Assembly (NCBI RefSeq): GCF_900091705.1 | Contig: NZ_LT594785.1 | Span: 1 to 40,082 of the forward strand | DNA: 40,082 nt | Reading direction: 5' to 3' | DNA from: Clostridium mediterraneense | GTDB lineage: Bacteria; Bacillota; Clostridia; Clostridiales; Clostridiaceae | Shown here: positions 1 through 8,178 of the stretch, in pieces | How positions within the stretch are numbered: position 1 is the first letter of the stretch | Layout of the letters: each line of letters starts with the position of its first letter | Translations under genes and position numbers: made by a program | Notes under the pieces: model-generated | Databases searched by the model: none | What the model was told of the DNA's origin: nothing | The model's input: the letters and a program-made list of their open reading frames with translations, nothing else

Positions 1-37
<37 letters not shown>

Positions 38-93
38 AAAGTTTAATCTTAAGCTTAAAACATAAAAAGAATTGCTGGTTTACTTAATTTCTT

Positions 94-113
94 CTGTTTA
101 ATTTTCAAAGACC
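94..113 (-). other. Conserved 16S rRNA leader segment
   Basis: Read on the minus strand this is GGTCTTTGAAAATTAAACAG, a segment I recognise from leaders upstream of clostridial 16S genes, where it contributes to the processing stem around the 16S precursor. It lies between the promoter at 145-173 and the mature 16S 5' end. Confidence 0.55.
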
Positions 114-144
114 TTTTAAGTTATTGCCGCTAGGCAACTTCTAT

Positions 145-173
145 ATGTTATCATCATTAAATAAACTTGTCAA
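145..173 (-). promoter_or_regulatory. rRNA operon promoter
   Basis: On the minus strand a perfect -35 TTGACA (173-168), a 17-base spacer and a -10 TAACAT (150-145) point toward the 16S gene. The predicted start is near 138. A 14-base hairpin (124-137, minus-strand TTGCC-TAGC-GGCAA) would then form the very 5' end of the transcript. An imperfect inverted repeat (172-182 with 196-205) abuts and overlaps the -35 on its upstream side. Confidence 0.75.
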
Positions 174-671
174 CAGCTTTCGACATTTTATTTTGCGAAG
201 CTGTTTGTTAGCTCGTAATGACAATATTTATTTTATCACGTTCATTCCTTTTTAATAATATATTTAATTTAATTTAAAAGAATTATGTTAATAATTCTTT
301 TAAATTCTCTTGATATTTTTCTTTTTCTATACCTGATACACTAGGCTAGATAGATATATTTTATCTCTTCTCCATTAGTATATTATGATATTTCACTATA
401 TATAATTAAATACTCTCTCCTTTTAACTATCTATTAATTATCTATATTCATATAACTATCCCCCTGTTAATACACTCTTAATTACTCTATAATTATTTTC
501 TTTCCAATTAACATTTTTATAAAACTCCTACTAAATAATATATACATAAATTAATAATTTTACTTTCACTTTATAAAATACTTAATAATATGTAATCTTT
601 AATTATATATTTAAAATAATAACTCTATAATTACTATTTATAATATATACTCTGATGTTAAGCTATTTAAT
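174..671. other. AT-rich spacer upstream of the rRNA operon
   Basis: About 500 bases without a credible gene. Reading frames are short and lack ribosome binding sites. The part near 174-300 could hold an UP element or a second rRNA promoter: a TGA-TAAAAT extended -10 on the minus strand near 230-240 is the best candidate, but no convincing -35 goes with it. From 300 to 670 I see only AT-rich DNA. Confidence 0.5.
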
Positions 672-713
672 GTATAAAAAAAGAACTATCTCTTAGGTAG
701 ATAGTTCTTTTTT
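672..713 (-). terminator. Terminator of the MFS-GNAT-dNK operon (bidirectional)
   Basis: Perfect 11-base arms (681-691 and 699-709) with a 7-base loop, flanked by A runs on one side and T runs on the other, so it can act in both directions. It sits just past the last kinase gene. Confidence 0.85.
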
Positions 714-724
714 GTAATAGAGCT

Positions 725-1330
725 TTAATTTATCTCTGCTAACTTTTCATCTATTAATGCTAATACTTTCTTTTGATCTTCTATATTATTTTCAAAATCT
801 AAGTTATCAACATTTATTTTTAATATAGGAGAAAGATTATAATCATCAAAGTATGATTTATATTGCTTATTTAATTCTTCCCAATATTCTCTTTCTACTA
901 CTTGTTCATAATCTCTTCCTCTTTTTTTAATTCTTCTCATAGCTTCATCTACTGATACTTCTAAATATATCATTAACTTAGGAGTCTTAATATGATTTAC
1001 CATATTCTCTAAAAGTTCTTCATATAGTGCAAACTCTTCTTTTGTCATATCTCCACTTTCACATAACATTTTTGCGAATATTGCATCTCCATATATACTT
1101 CTATCTAATATACATCCTTCTATTTTTGAAGCTTCTTTTAAATGCTTAAATCTACTATTTAAGAAGAATACTTGTGATGGAAATGCATATCTTGCTCTAT
1201 CATAGTAGAACTTAGGTAGAATAGGATTATCTACTACCGGTTCTGCAAATTCTTTTAAATCCCCTCGTTTTGCTAATATACTCATTAGAGTACTTTTTCC
1301 TACTCCTACAACGCCATCTATTACTATCAT
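725..1330 (-). CDS. Deoxynucleoside kinase (second of tandem pair)
   Basis: A 201-residue P-loop kinase of the deoxynucleoside kinase family (dGK/dAK/dCK), which phosphorylates salvaged deoxynucleosides to 5'-monophosphates in the cytoplasm. Visible motifs: Walker A GVVGVGKST (6-14), the family LDRS motif (75-78) that positions the sugar and base, and a basic LID RRIKKRGRDYE (132-142). The ATG at 1330 has AAGGAG eight bases upstream. The upstream gene encodes a very similar protein, so the pair is a recent tandem duplication. Lactobacillus acidophilus has tandem dak/dgk genes whose products form a heterodimer, and the same may hold here. Which base each enzyme prefers cannot be read from the sequence. 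Last gene of the operon, followed by the terminator at 672-713. Confidence 0.88.
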   Translation of the reverse strand: MIVIDGVVGVGKSTLMSILAKRGDLKEFAEPVVDNPILPKFYYDRARYAFPSQVFFLNSRFKHLKEASKIEGCILDRSIYGDAIFAKMLCESGDMTKEEFALYEELLENMVNHIKTPKLMIYLEVSVDEAMRRIKKRGRDYEQVVEREYWEELNKQYKSYFDDYNLSPILKINVDNLDFENNIEDQKKVLALIDEKLAEIN

Positions 1331-1368
1331 TAAGCATACTCCTTTTCTTAAGTTATATATGTAAACTT

Positions 1369-2067
1369 CTATTTATTGTTTGCAGCATCTATTTCTGCAA
1401 GTTTTGCGTCTATTAATGCTAAAACTTGATTTCTGTGTTCTTCAACATTTTCAAAGTCTAAGCCATCTACATTTATCTTTAATATTGGTGATATATCATA
1501 AGCTTCAAAATATGTTTTGTATTCATTATTTAATTCTTCCCAGTAAGCTCTTTCAACTACTTGTTCATAGTCTCTTCCTCTTTTTTTGATTCTTCTCATA
1601 GCTTCATCTACTGATACTTCTAAGTAAACCATAAGTTTTGGAGCTTTAACATGTTCTAACATATTTTCTAAAAGTTCTTTGTATAGTTCATATTCTTCTA
1701 CACTCATTTCACCTTTATCACAAAGCATTTTAGCAAATATAACATCTCCATATATACTTCTATCTAAAACACATCCATCAATAGCTGATGCTTCTTTTAT
1801 ATGCTTAAATCTTTTATTTAAGAAAAATACTTGTAATGGGAATGCATATCTTGCTCTATCATAATAGAACTTTTCTAAGATTGGGTTATCTACTACCGGT
1901 TCTGCAAAAGCTGTTAACCCTCTCTCTGCTAATATATTCATTAATGTACTTTTACCTACTCCTACTACTCCATCTACTACTATCATTGGCCAATTTCCTC
2001 CTCTGTCTATTTTGCCTAATAATTCTTTATAAGTTTCTAATTTTGTTTTTATTATTGTTGAAGACAC
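1369..2067 (-). CDS. Deoxynucleoside kinase (first of tandem pair), two possible starts
   Basis: Same family as the next gene, with matching Walker A, LDRS and RRIKKRGRDYE motifs. The frame opens at a TTG (2091), but the ribosome binding site AAGGAGG lies inside that stretch, so TTG is not the start. GTG at 2067-2065 has AAGGAGG at ideal spacing (232 residues). ATG at 1986-1984 has its own AGAGGAGGAAA (205 residues) and yields MIVVDGVVGVGKST, which aligns end to end with the downstream paralogue. I annotate the longer form because its ribosome binding site is better placed for first entry after the GNAT gene (26 bases away), but the short form may be the main or only product. Confidence 0.85.
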   Translation of the reverse strand: MSSTIIKTKLETYKELLGKIDRGGNWPMIVVDGVVGVGKSTLMNILAERGLTAFAEPVVDNPILEKFYYDRARYAFPLQVFFLNKRFKHIKEASAIDGCVLDRSIYGDVIFAKMLCDKGEMSVEEYELYKELLENMLEHVKAPKLMVYLEVSVDEAMRRIKKRGRDYEQVVERAYWEELNNEYKTYFEAYDISPILKINVDGLDFENVEEHRNQVLALIDAKLAEIDAANNK

Positions 2068-2093
2068 TATTTTATTCCTCCTTAAATACAATT

Positions 2094-3020
2094 TTAAGCT
2101 ATTCTATAAAATGTAATGTGATCTCTCCACTGCCCATTTATAAATAAATACTTACGATTTATTCCTACCTCTTCAAATCCACATGCTTTTAAAACACATT
2201 TTGATCTTTCATTATCTAAAAGTGTAGATGCTTCTATTCTATGTAGTCCCATAGTATCAAAGGCATAATCACAAATTAACTTTAGTGCTTCTTTCATATA
2301 TCCTTTACCTTGTTGATTCTTATCTATTCCATATCCTACAAAAGCACTCTTAAATACTCCGTAAACTATATTTGAAAGTTTTATCTTACCTATTAGCTTA
2401 TTATCTTTAAATATCCCCATATCTAAACTTGTACCATTTAAATATTGTCTATAACTTTCAAGTAATATATTTCTTTGTACTTCTAAACTATAAAAACTTA
2501 AATCTCTTGTTGGTTCAACTTCATGTAAATGCTCTTTATTATCAATGTAATATTGTAACATTTCGCTTGCATGTTCTGGTGTTAAATTTTTAAGAGTAAT
2601 TCTTTTTCCTTTAAGTTCTAGATTTATCATGTTCATACTATCTTTAAAAGCGTGTTTATCAATTCCAAATAGAAGTTCATCTCTTTGTATTCCATTAATC
2701 ACTGTATTATTAGCTAATATTCCTTCTAGAATAAATCCATTATTTAAAAAGGCTGTTATATTAATATCTTCACTTACAAATATATTAAGTTTAAATATAT
2801 CTTTTTTCTTAAAAATAACCTTTGAAAGTATTTCTAAGGCCTCTTCTAATAAATGTGCATTATCTCTATAGAACTTAAGTTTTATTGAAGCTCTTTGTTC
2901 ATTTGAATTAAGTTCTAATATAGAGAATCTCCCTATTGTTATTCCTGAAGAATCTTTTATCAAATAATCTGTTTTGCTACCCACAACTAGGTCTATTTGA
3001 ACATTTTTCGCTCCCTGCAT
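2094..3020 (-). CDS. Double-domain GNAT N-acetyltransferase (RimJ/RimL-like C-terminal domain)
   Basis: 308 residues. The C-terminal half (about 132-308) has the RimJ/RimL layout: LKGKRITLKNLTPEHA at its start, an acetyl-CoA loop with QQGKGYMKEALK, then ALxHRIEA-like and CGFEEVG motifs, as in N-terminal and small-molecule acetyltransferases. The N-terminal half keeps only the fold pattern of a second GNAT domain (NNGFILEG near residue 90) without a clear Q/RxxGxG/A acetyl-CoA loop, so it is probably inactive. The ATG at 3020 follows GGAGAG. It sits 25 bases after the MFS gene and 26 before the kinase start, so it is in one transcript. The substrate cannot be told. Confidence 0.8.
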   Translation of the reverse strand: MQGAKNVQIDLVVGSKTDYLIKDSSGITIGRFSILELNSNEQRASIKLKFYRDNAHLLEEALEILSKVIFKKKDIFKLNIFVSEDINITAFLNNGFILEGILANNTVINGIQRDELLFGIDKHAFKDSMNMINLELKGKRITLKNLTPEHASEMLQYYIDNKEHLHEVEPTRDLSFYSLEVQRNILLESYRQYLNGTSLDMGIFKDNKLIGKIKLSNIVYGVFKSAFVGYGIDKNQQGKGYMKEALKLICDYAFDTMGLHRIEASTLLDNERSKCVLKACGFEEVGINRKYLFINGQWRDHITFYRIA

Positions 3021-3045
3021 ATATATCTCTCCAAATATTTTTTAA

Positions 3046-4218
3046 CTATCTCTTTACTAATCTATCTTTAGTTCTATTATAAAGAATTATCATTAAAATT
3101 GCACTTAGCACTAAACTGATTGGGATTAAATAAAATGATTTTTCCGCACCAATTTCATCACTTAACACTCCCATAATCTTATTCATAAACATTATTACAA
3201 AACTAACTGCAGTTACTACTACTCCTGTAACATAAGAACTCTTTTCAGTAAACACTTTACCTACTGTTAAAACAGTTGTTGGGAAAGTTATTGCGAAGAA
3301 AATACCAGATAAAGATATTATAATTAATCCACATTCTCCAAGCATTATTCCAATAGTAACTAAAATCGCTGCTAATATTAATGAAACTGTTACAGTATTA
3401 AGATAGCCTGTCTTTTGAACTACAAATCCACCAAGTAATCTTCCAAGAGCAAATACTGCAAAGAATATAGCTGTATACATAGCTCCTGTTGATGCATCTA
3501 AATTAAAGCTTGAACTTACATAGTTAGTAAACCAACTTCCAAGTCCTTGCTCTGCAAAACAATATAATCCTAATCCTAGCATATAATATATTATTATTGG
3601 GTTTTTTAATAATTTGTTTAATTTAATTTTTTCATTTTTACTTTTTTTACTTTCTTTAGTTGGCATTTTAAAGAATATAAATACTATTAAAATTATTATA
3701 TATATCATTGCTAAATAGAAATAAATTTTTTTCCAACCTATTCCCATACCTGATAATTGCCCAAAAAGTGCTTGACCTCCACTTGCTCCAACTGCATAAA
3801 AGAAATGCATTAGATTCATGATTATAGTTTGAGCCGTAAGTACTATTATAGGTATTATCGTATTACTTGCAATAGCATTTAATGCCACTCCCCCACTAGC
3901 AAAAGCTAACCCTATTAATAACATTGCAAAATTATTTGCTCTTGATAAAAATAAAAGTGAAGCAATAGAGACTATTATTCCCAAGATATAAACTTTCTTC
4001 TGCCCTATCTTTTCACTAAGTGTTCCACCTATATATGTAAATAGCATATATGCTGCTGAGTTAATAATAAACATATTACTTATACTATTATCGTCAACTC
4101 CAAATTCAGCCTTAAATGCTGGTACAAAAATACCCATTGTATTTTCAATGACTGCTGCTAATATCATTAGAATAAATACAAATATAAGTGCCTTCCAATT
4201 ATTCTTTTTTTCCATCAT
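3046..4218 (-). CDS. MFS transporter
   Basis: 390 residues with about 12 hydrophobic segments, typical of the major facilitator superfamily. A motif-A-like GGTLSEKIGQKK follows the second helix (about 64-75) and a second copy-like LGGFVVQKTG lies in the C-terminal half. The long cytoplasmic loop near 190-205 is Lys-rich. The start is either the ATG at 4218 or the next ATG at 4215; AGGAGG lies 2 or 5 bases upstream, which favours 4215. It is the first gene of the operon with the GNAT protein and nucleoside kinases. A nucleoside or sugar substrate would fit the neighbours, but nothing in the sequence settles it. A drug exporter is an alternative. Confidence 0.82.
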   Translation of the reverse strand: MMEKKNNWKALIFVFILMILAAVIENTMGIFVPAFKAEFGVDDNSISNMFIINSAAYMLFTYIGGTLSEKIGQKKVYILGIIVSIASLLFLSRANNFAMLLIGLAFASGGVALNAIASNTIIPIIVLTAQTIIMNLMHFFYAVGASGGQALFGQLSGMGIGWKKIYFYLAMIYIIILIVFIFFKMPTKESKKSKNEKIKLNKLLKNPIIIYYMLGLGLYCFAEQGLGSWFTNYVSSSFNLDASTGAMYTAIFFAVFALGRLLGGFVVQKTGYLNTVTVSLILAAILVTIGIMLGECGLIIISLSGIFFAITFPTTVLTVGKVFTEKSSYVTGVVVTAVSFVIMFMNKIMGVLSDEIGAEKSFYLIPISLVLSAILMIILYNRTKDRLVKR

Positions 4219-4369
4219 TGCCTCCTGATGTTTATCTTTTTGTTTTTATATCTATATATTTACCTTTTTATAAAACATTAAAATTATAACATAAAAAATT
4301 TTAATTGCTATTTCTTTATTACTATGTTTAGATATTTTTAGAAGAGTAAGAAAGGTCGTGTAATTTTTT

Positions 4370-5560
4370 ATGAATAAACAAAATATCATGAAAATAAAAA
4401 TGTTCCTTATGGGTCTTGAAGGAAGATTTACTGAGGATTCAAATATATTTAAAGGTCTATATGTAACATATAAAGCTGGACTTAAAACTTTTAAAGGCAT
4501 AGGTAAATTTGAAGACGGAAAAATAAAGTATAATTTTAATGGAACTTCTAAACTTCTAAGCATTAATGAAGTATTAGATGTTATAGCTGAAAATTGTGCT
4601 AATTATGATGAAGTTTCTATTATATATAAAGAAAGAGGAATGGATATAACAATCACTGGAGATAACAAAAATGTTAAGATGAGTAATAAAGAAGTCCCAG
4701 ATGAAGAAATTTCAGAAGAACCTAAAGAAATTTCAAATCCAAGTACATCTACTTTATTAAATAGAGATTATTATATAAAAGTTGGTAAAGCTGATGCACT
4801 TCTTAAAGAAATAGGAATCATGAGCAAAGATGGTAAGATTAAAAATAATAGAATAAGAAAATATAATCAAATAGATCATTATGTTGAACTTTTAGAAGAT
4901 GTTTTAGATACTCTTCCTCAAAATCAAGTTATAACTATTTTAGATTGTGGATGTGGTAAGTCTTATCTTAGCTTTGTTCTTAACTATTACTTAACTGAAG
5001 TTAAGAGAAGAAAATGTCACTTTATAGGTATAGATATTTCTGAAGGGGTTATTGAAAGTTCAAAGAAAATGGCTGAAAACCTTGGATATAGAAATATGGA
5101 ATTCTTAGCTATGGATATTAAAGAATATAAGCCTAAGAAAAATATCAATGTAGTTATATCACTTCATGCTTGTGATACAGCAACAGATATGGCTCTTGCT
5201 CTTGGAATTAAGTTAAAGAGTGATTGTATTATTGCTGTTCCTTGTTGTCAAAAAGATTTATTAAGCCAATATAAATATGAACCATTTAAGGAAATCTTAA
5301 AACATGGAATATTAAAGAGAAGAATGGCTGATGTTTTAACAGAAGGTATGAGAACTATGATGCTTGAAGCTAATGGATATAAAGTTTCAGCACTTGAATA
5401 TATATCACCACTTGAAACTCCTAAAAATCTAATGATTAGAGCTATTAGAACTGAAGAGGAAAATCCAGAAATGTTAAATGAATATGTTAAGTTAATGTCT
5501 GCATTAAATGCTTATCCAGCACTTTATGCGTTCTTAAATGAAGAATGGATGTCTAATTAA
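4370..5560 (+). CDS. SAM-dependent methyltransferase (Methyltransf_32 type)
   Basis: 396 residues. The C-terminal two thirds hold a class I methyltransferase: motif I ILDCGCGKSYLSF (about 187-199), motif II FIGIDIS, then VVISLHACDTATDMAL and AVPCCQKDLLSQ, the HACD and PCCQ signatures of the Methyltransf_32 family (related to METTL25/RRNAD1-like proteins). The first 130 residues are an extra domain with no motif I recognise, joined by a Glu/Pro-rich linker (about 105-125). The substrate is unknown; RNA is plausible. The ribosome binding site before the ATG is weak (AAAGG about 15 bases away), so the start is less certain, and further ATGs follow closely at codons 4 and 8. It stands alone between a divergent MFS gene and a terminator. 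Confidence 0.8.
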   Translation: MNKQNIMKIKMFLMGLEGRFTEDSNIFKGLYVTYKAGLKTFKGIGKFEDGKIKYNFNGTSKLLSINEVLDVIAENCANYDEVSIIYKERGMDITITGDNKNVKMSNKEVPDEEISEEPKEISNPSTSTLLNRDYYIKVGKADALLKEIGIMSKDGKIKNNRIRKYNQIDHYVELLEDVLDTLPQNQVITILDCGCGKSYLSFVLNYYLTEVKRRKCHFIGIDISEGVIESSKKMAENLGYRNMEFLAMDIKEYKPKKNINVVISLHACDTATDMALALGIKLKSDCIIAVPCCQKDLLSQYKYEPFKEILKHGILKRRMADVLTEGMRTMMLEANGYKVSALEYISPLETPKNLMIRAIRTEEENPEMLNEYVKLMSALNAYPALYAFLNEEWMSN

Positions 5561-5572
5561 CATAATAATTAG

Positions 5573-5607
5573 AAAGACTATATCTTTTATAGATATAGTC
5601 TTTTTTA
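5573..5607. terminator. Bidirectional terminator between the methyltransferase and TcdA genes
   Basis: Perfect 13-base arms (573-585 and 591-603 of the 5 kb block) with a 5-base loop, then a T run on the plus side and an A run on the other. It serves two converging genes. Confidence 0.85.
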
Positions 5608-5617
5608 TTTAAATATA

Positions 5618-6400
5618 TTATCTTTCTATTTCTTTTAATAAGTCATTTACTACTTGTGAAGCAAGTATCATACCTGAAACTGCAGGAACAAATGACATAC
5701 TTCCTGGAGTTGATCTCTTTGAAAGTCTCTTTATTTCTCCATCTTCAGTTTTGTTTACTTCAACTTTTGGTTCTTCTGTCTTTGGTGCTTGATTTTTAGG
5801 AGCCATAGGTTTTACTGGTTTTTCTTCTGAGTAAACAACCTTTAATTTTTTAACTCCTCTTTTCTTAAGTTCTATTCTCATTACTCTAGCTAATGGACAA
5901 ACCTTTGTTTGATTTATATCAGCAACCTTAAATTGTGATGGGTCAAATTTATTTCCTGTTCCCATAGAAGCTATAAGCTTTATTTTCTTTTTATAACAAT
6001 ATTCAGCTAAAGCAAGTTTTGATGTTACTGAATCTATAGCATCTACTACATAATCAACATCATCTGGAATTACTTCTGCAATATTTTTTTCTGTAAGGAA
6101 TACTTGCTTTGTTATTACATTACATTCTGGATTTATAAGAAGCATTCTCTCTTTCATAACATCAACTTTATTTCTATCAACAGTTTCTCTTGTTGCATGT
6201 ATTTGTCTATTTAAATTACTTATATCAACGGTATCATTATCCACAATTATTATTGTTCCAACACCTGTTCTTGTTAGAGCCTCAGTAGTAAAGCTTCCAA
6301 CTCCTCCAACTCCAAATATTATAACCTTAGAGTTTTGTAACTTTTTTATCCCCTCTTCGCCGATTAAAAGCTCTGTTCTAACTAATTGTTCACTTAACAT
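5618..6400 (-). CDS. tcdA: tRNA threonylcarbamoyladenosine dehydratase
   Basis: 260 residues of the ThiF/MoeB/HesA E1-like family. TcdA uses ATP to cyclise t6A at tRNA position 37 to ct6A. Nucleotide-binding GVGGVGS is at 30-36, followed by VDNDTVDISNLNRQ, the adenylation loop around the Arg/Gln residues, VVDAIDS, and ASMGTGNK(F)DP, which is characteristic of TcdA. TPGSMSFVPAVSG near the C-terminus is also typical. Between VYSEEKPVKP and TPGSM there is an unusually long Pro/Lys/Glu-rich linker (about 190-230). The ATG follows AAAGGAG at good spacing. ThiF or MoeB are less likely because no thiS or moaD partner is nearby. Confidence 0.9.
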   Translation of the reverse strand: MLSEQLVRTELLIGEEGIKKLQNSKVIIFGVGGVGSFTTEALTRTGVGTIIIVDNDTVDISNLNRQIHATRETVDRNKVDVMKERMLLINPECNVITKQVFLTEKNIAEVIPDDVDYVVDAIDSVTSKLALAEYCYKKKIKLIASMGTGNKFDPSQFKVADINQTKVCPLARVMRIELKKRGVKKLKVVYSEEKPVKPMAPKNQAPKTEEPKVEVNKTEDGEIKRLSKRSTPGSMSFVPAVSGMILASQVVNDLLKEIER

Positions 6401-6528
6401 AACTTTCTCCTTTCATTAGTCAATCATAAAAAAATATATTTAATTTAGAGATTTTTTGCTGTATGTTATCATACTTAAACCTCCCTTTCAATAATATATT
6501 AAAAGATTACAAAAGTGGAGGTTTTTTT

Positions 6529-7365
6529 ATGTCTCTAAAAGAGTTTAATATATTTAAACGAATTCAAGATGGAAATATATATGTAAGGCCATTTAATATA
6601 TTGATGGCTACACTTATCATTATAATTTATTATATTTTAATAAATTTATTTAGTGGATTATCTGTATATTTAATAAATTCATTAAATATACAAAATACTT
6701 CATTAATTCAATTAACCCTATTTTTTCTTAAATTTTTCTTTGCAATACTTACTCTTCTTATGATTCTCAGCTTTATAAAGGATACTGATTATAAAAGTAA
6801 TTACTATGGAACTTTTTCATTAATTGATTGTTTTTATATTCTTATATTTATAATAGGTTTTAGATTGTTCTTTGAAGGTAGCTTTGTTCAAATACTTAAT
6901 TACGTTCCTAAGCTTTCTATATTTAGCTCCTTTTTTACTAACTTTGACTTAGGTCTTATTCTATATACATGTATTTACTCACCATTATTAGAAGAAGTAC
7001 TTTTTAGAGGTATTATTTTGAATTCATTTATAAAAAAATATTCTTCAAGCATAGCTTTAATTTTTTCATCATTAGTATTTGCTATAGCTCATTTAAATTT
7101 TATTCAAGGAATCAATGCATTTTTTCTAGCTCTCATACTTGGATATATTTATCTTAAAACAAAATCATTATATTTATGTATTGCCCTACATTTCTTTAAT
7201 AATATCTTAGCAAGTATTATGCCTTCTTTTATTTTTTCTTCCCTTAGTGAAAGCTTATTTTATATCCTTGTAAATTTACTTGCTGGTATTCTTTTTATGT
7301 ACTTTGCTTATAAAAAATTAAATTTACCTAATAGAGAAACTTTATATTTTAATAAAGAGGAATAA
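6529..7365 (+). CDS. CPBP family intramembrane metalloprotease
   Basis: 278 residues with about eight membrane helices. The family's catalytic elements are present: EEVLFRG (EExxxR), then FAIAHLNF (FxxxH) and ALHFFNN (HxxxN/B). These CAAX-protease-and-bacteriocin-processing proteins cleave within the membrane or confer bacteriocin self-immunity; the actual substrate is unknown. An upstream ATG at 6463 extends the frame, but the ATG at 6529 has GTGGAGG seven bases before it and gives the usual short soluble N-terminus before the first helix, so 6529 is chosen. Divergent from tcdA. Confidence 0.83.
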   Translation: MSLKEFNIFKRIQDGNIYVRPFNILMATLIIIIYYILINLFSGLSVYLINSLNIQNTSLIQLTLFFLKFFFAILTLLMILSFIKDTDYKSNYYGTFSLIDCFYILIFIIGFRLFFEGSFVQILNYVPKLSIFSSFFTNFDLGLILYTCIYSPLLEEVLFRGIILNSFIKKYSSSIALIFSSLVFAIAHLNFIQGINAFFLALILGYIYLKTKSLYLCIALHFFNNILASIMPSFIFSSLSESLFYILVNLLAGILFMYFAYKKLNLPNRETLYFNKEE

Positions 7366-7371
7366 TTTAGT

Positions 7372-7400
7372 TTGTTTGGACAAGCCTATTTAGTTATAAT
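7372..7400 (+). promoter_or_regulatory. Promoter of the MTA/SAH nucleosidase gene
   Basis: TTGTTT at 7372-7377, a 17-base spacer and a perfect TATAAT at 7395-7400. The start codon lies 34 bases further on and is preceded by AAAGGAGGAG. Confidence 0.7.
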
Positions 7401-7433
7401 GTATTTATCTAAAGATTAAAGGAGGAGTTTTAG

Positions 7434-8126
7434 ATGACTCTAGGAATTATAGGCGCTATGAGCGAAGAGCTTGAAATTCTTTTAAAGGACATGAAGCTTG
7501 AAAGTAAAAATGAAAAAGCTAATATGGTTTTCCATAAAGGTCAACTTTGGAACCAAGAAGTTGTTGCAGTAGTTTGTGGTATAGGTAAGGTTAATGCTGC
7601 TATTTGTACACAAATACTTATTAGTGAATATAACGTAGATAAAGTTATAAATGTTGGTGTTGCTGGTGGAATTAGCAAGGATATCTACCCAGGAGATGTT
7701 GTTATAGCAAACAATCTTGTTCAATATGATATGGATACAACAGCATTTGGAGATCCAATGGGTCAAATTCCAAGACTTGATACATTTGATTTCAAATGTG
7801 ATGAAGAACTTGTAAGACTTGCTGAAAATGCTTGCAAAGAAAACGCAGAAATCAAGAGCTCAACAGGAAGAATAGTAACAGGTGACCAATTTGTTGCTTC
7901 AGTTGAAAAAGTACAATGGCTTGAAAAAGAATTTGGAGCTGCTGCATGTGAAATGGAAGGTGGAAGTATAGCTCATACTGCTTACTTAAACAATATTCCA
8001 TTTGTAGTTATCCGTTCAATTTCAGATAATGCTAACAATGGAGCACATATGGACTTTGCTGAATTTACAGCTATAGGAGTTAAGAACTCAACAGCTATAT
8101 TAAAGTCAATGCTTTTAAATATGTAA
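7434..8126 (+). CDS. mtnN: 5'-methylthioadenosine/S-adenosylhomocysteine nucleosidase
   Basis: 230 residues, the normal length for MTAN/Pfs. It cleaves adenine from MTA and SAH, recycling the products of SAM-dependent reactions and feeding the LuxS/methionine route. Visible: N-terminal IGAMSEELE carrying the first catalytic Glu, the VGVAGG turn, ACEMEGGSIAH with the substrate-binding Met-Glu, and RSISDNAN with the catalytic Asp. AAAGGAGGAG precedes the ATG. It has its own promoter and a terminator directly after, so it is a single-gene unit. Confidence 0.94.
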   Translation: MTLGIIGAMSEELEILLKDMKLESKNEKANMVFHKGQLWNQEVVAVVCGIGKVNAAICTQILISEYNVDKVINVGVAGGISKDIYPGDVVIANNLVQYDMDTTAFGDPMGQIPRLDTFDFKCDEELVRLAENACKENAEIKSSTGRIVTGDQFVASVEKVQWLEKEFGAAACEMEGGSIAHTAYLNNIPFVVIRSISDNANNGAHMDFAEFTAIGVKNSTAILKSMLLNM

Positions 8127-8130
8127 TTTA

Positions 8131-8178
8131 AAAAGAAGAATGAAATGACTCACTTGTGAGACATTCCATTCTTCTTTT
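8131..8178. terminator. Bidirectional terminator after mtnN and the serine operon
   Basis: Arms 8131-8142 (AAAAGAAGAATG) and 8167-8178 are perfect inverted copies, with a second short stem GACTCAC...GTGAG inside. It separates two converging genes. Confidence 0.8.

Noticed and set aside
4252-4563. Minus-strand 103-codon frame
   Set aside because: It overlaps the start of the methyltransferase gene, has no ribosome binding site and an unlikely composition.
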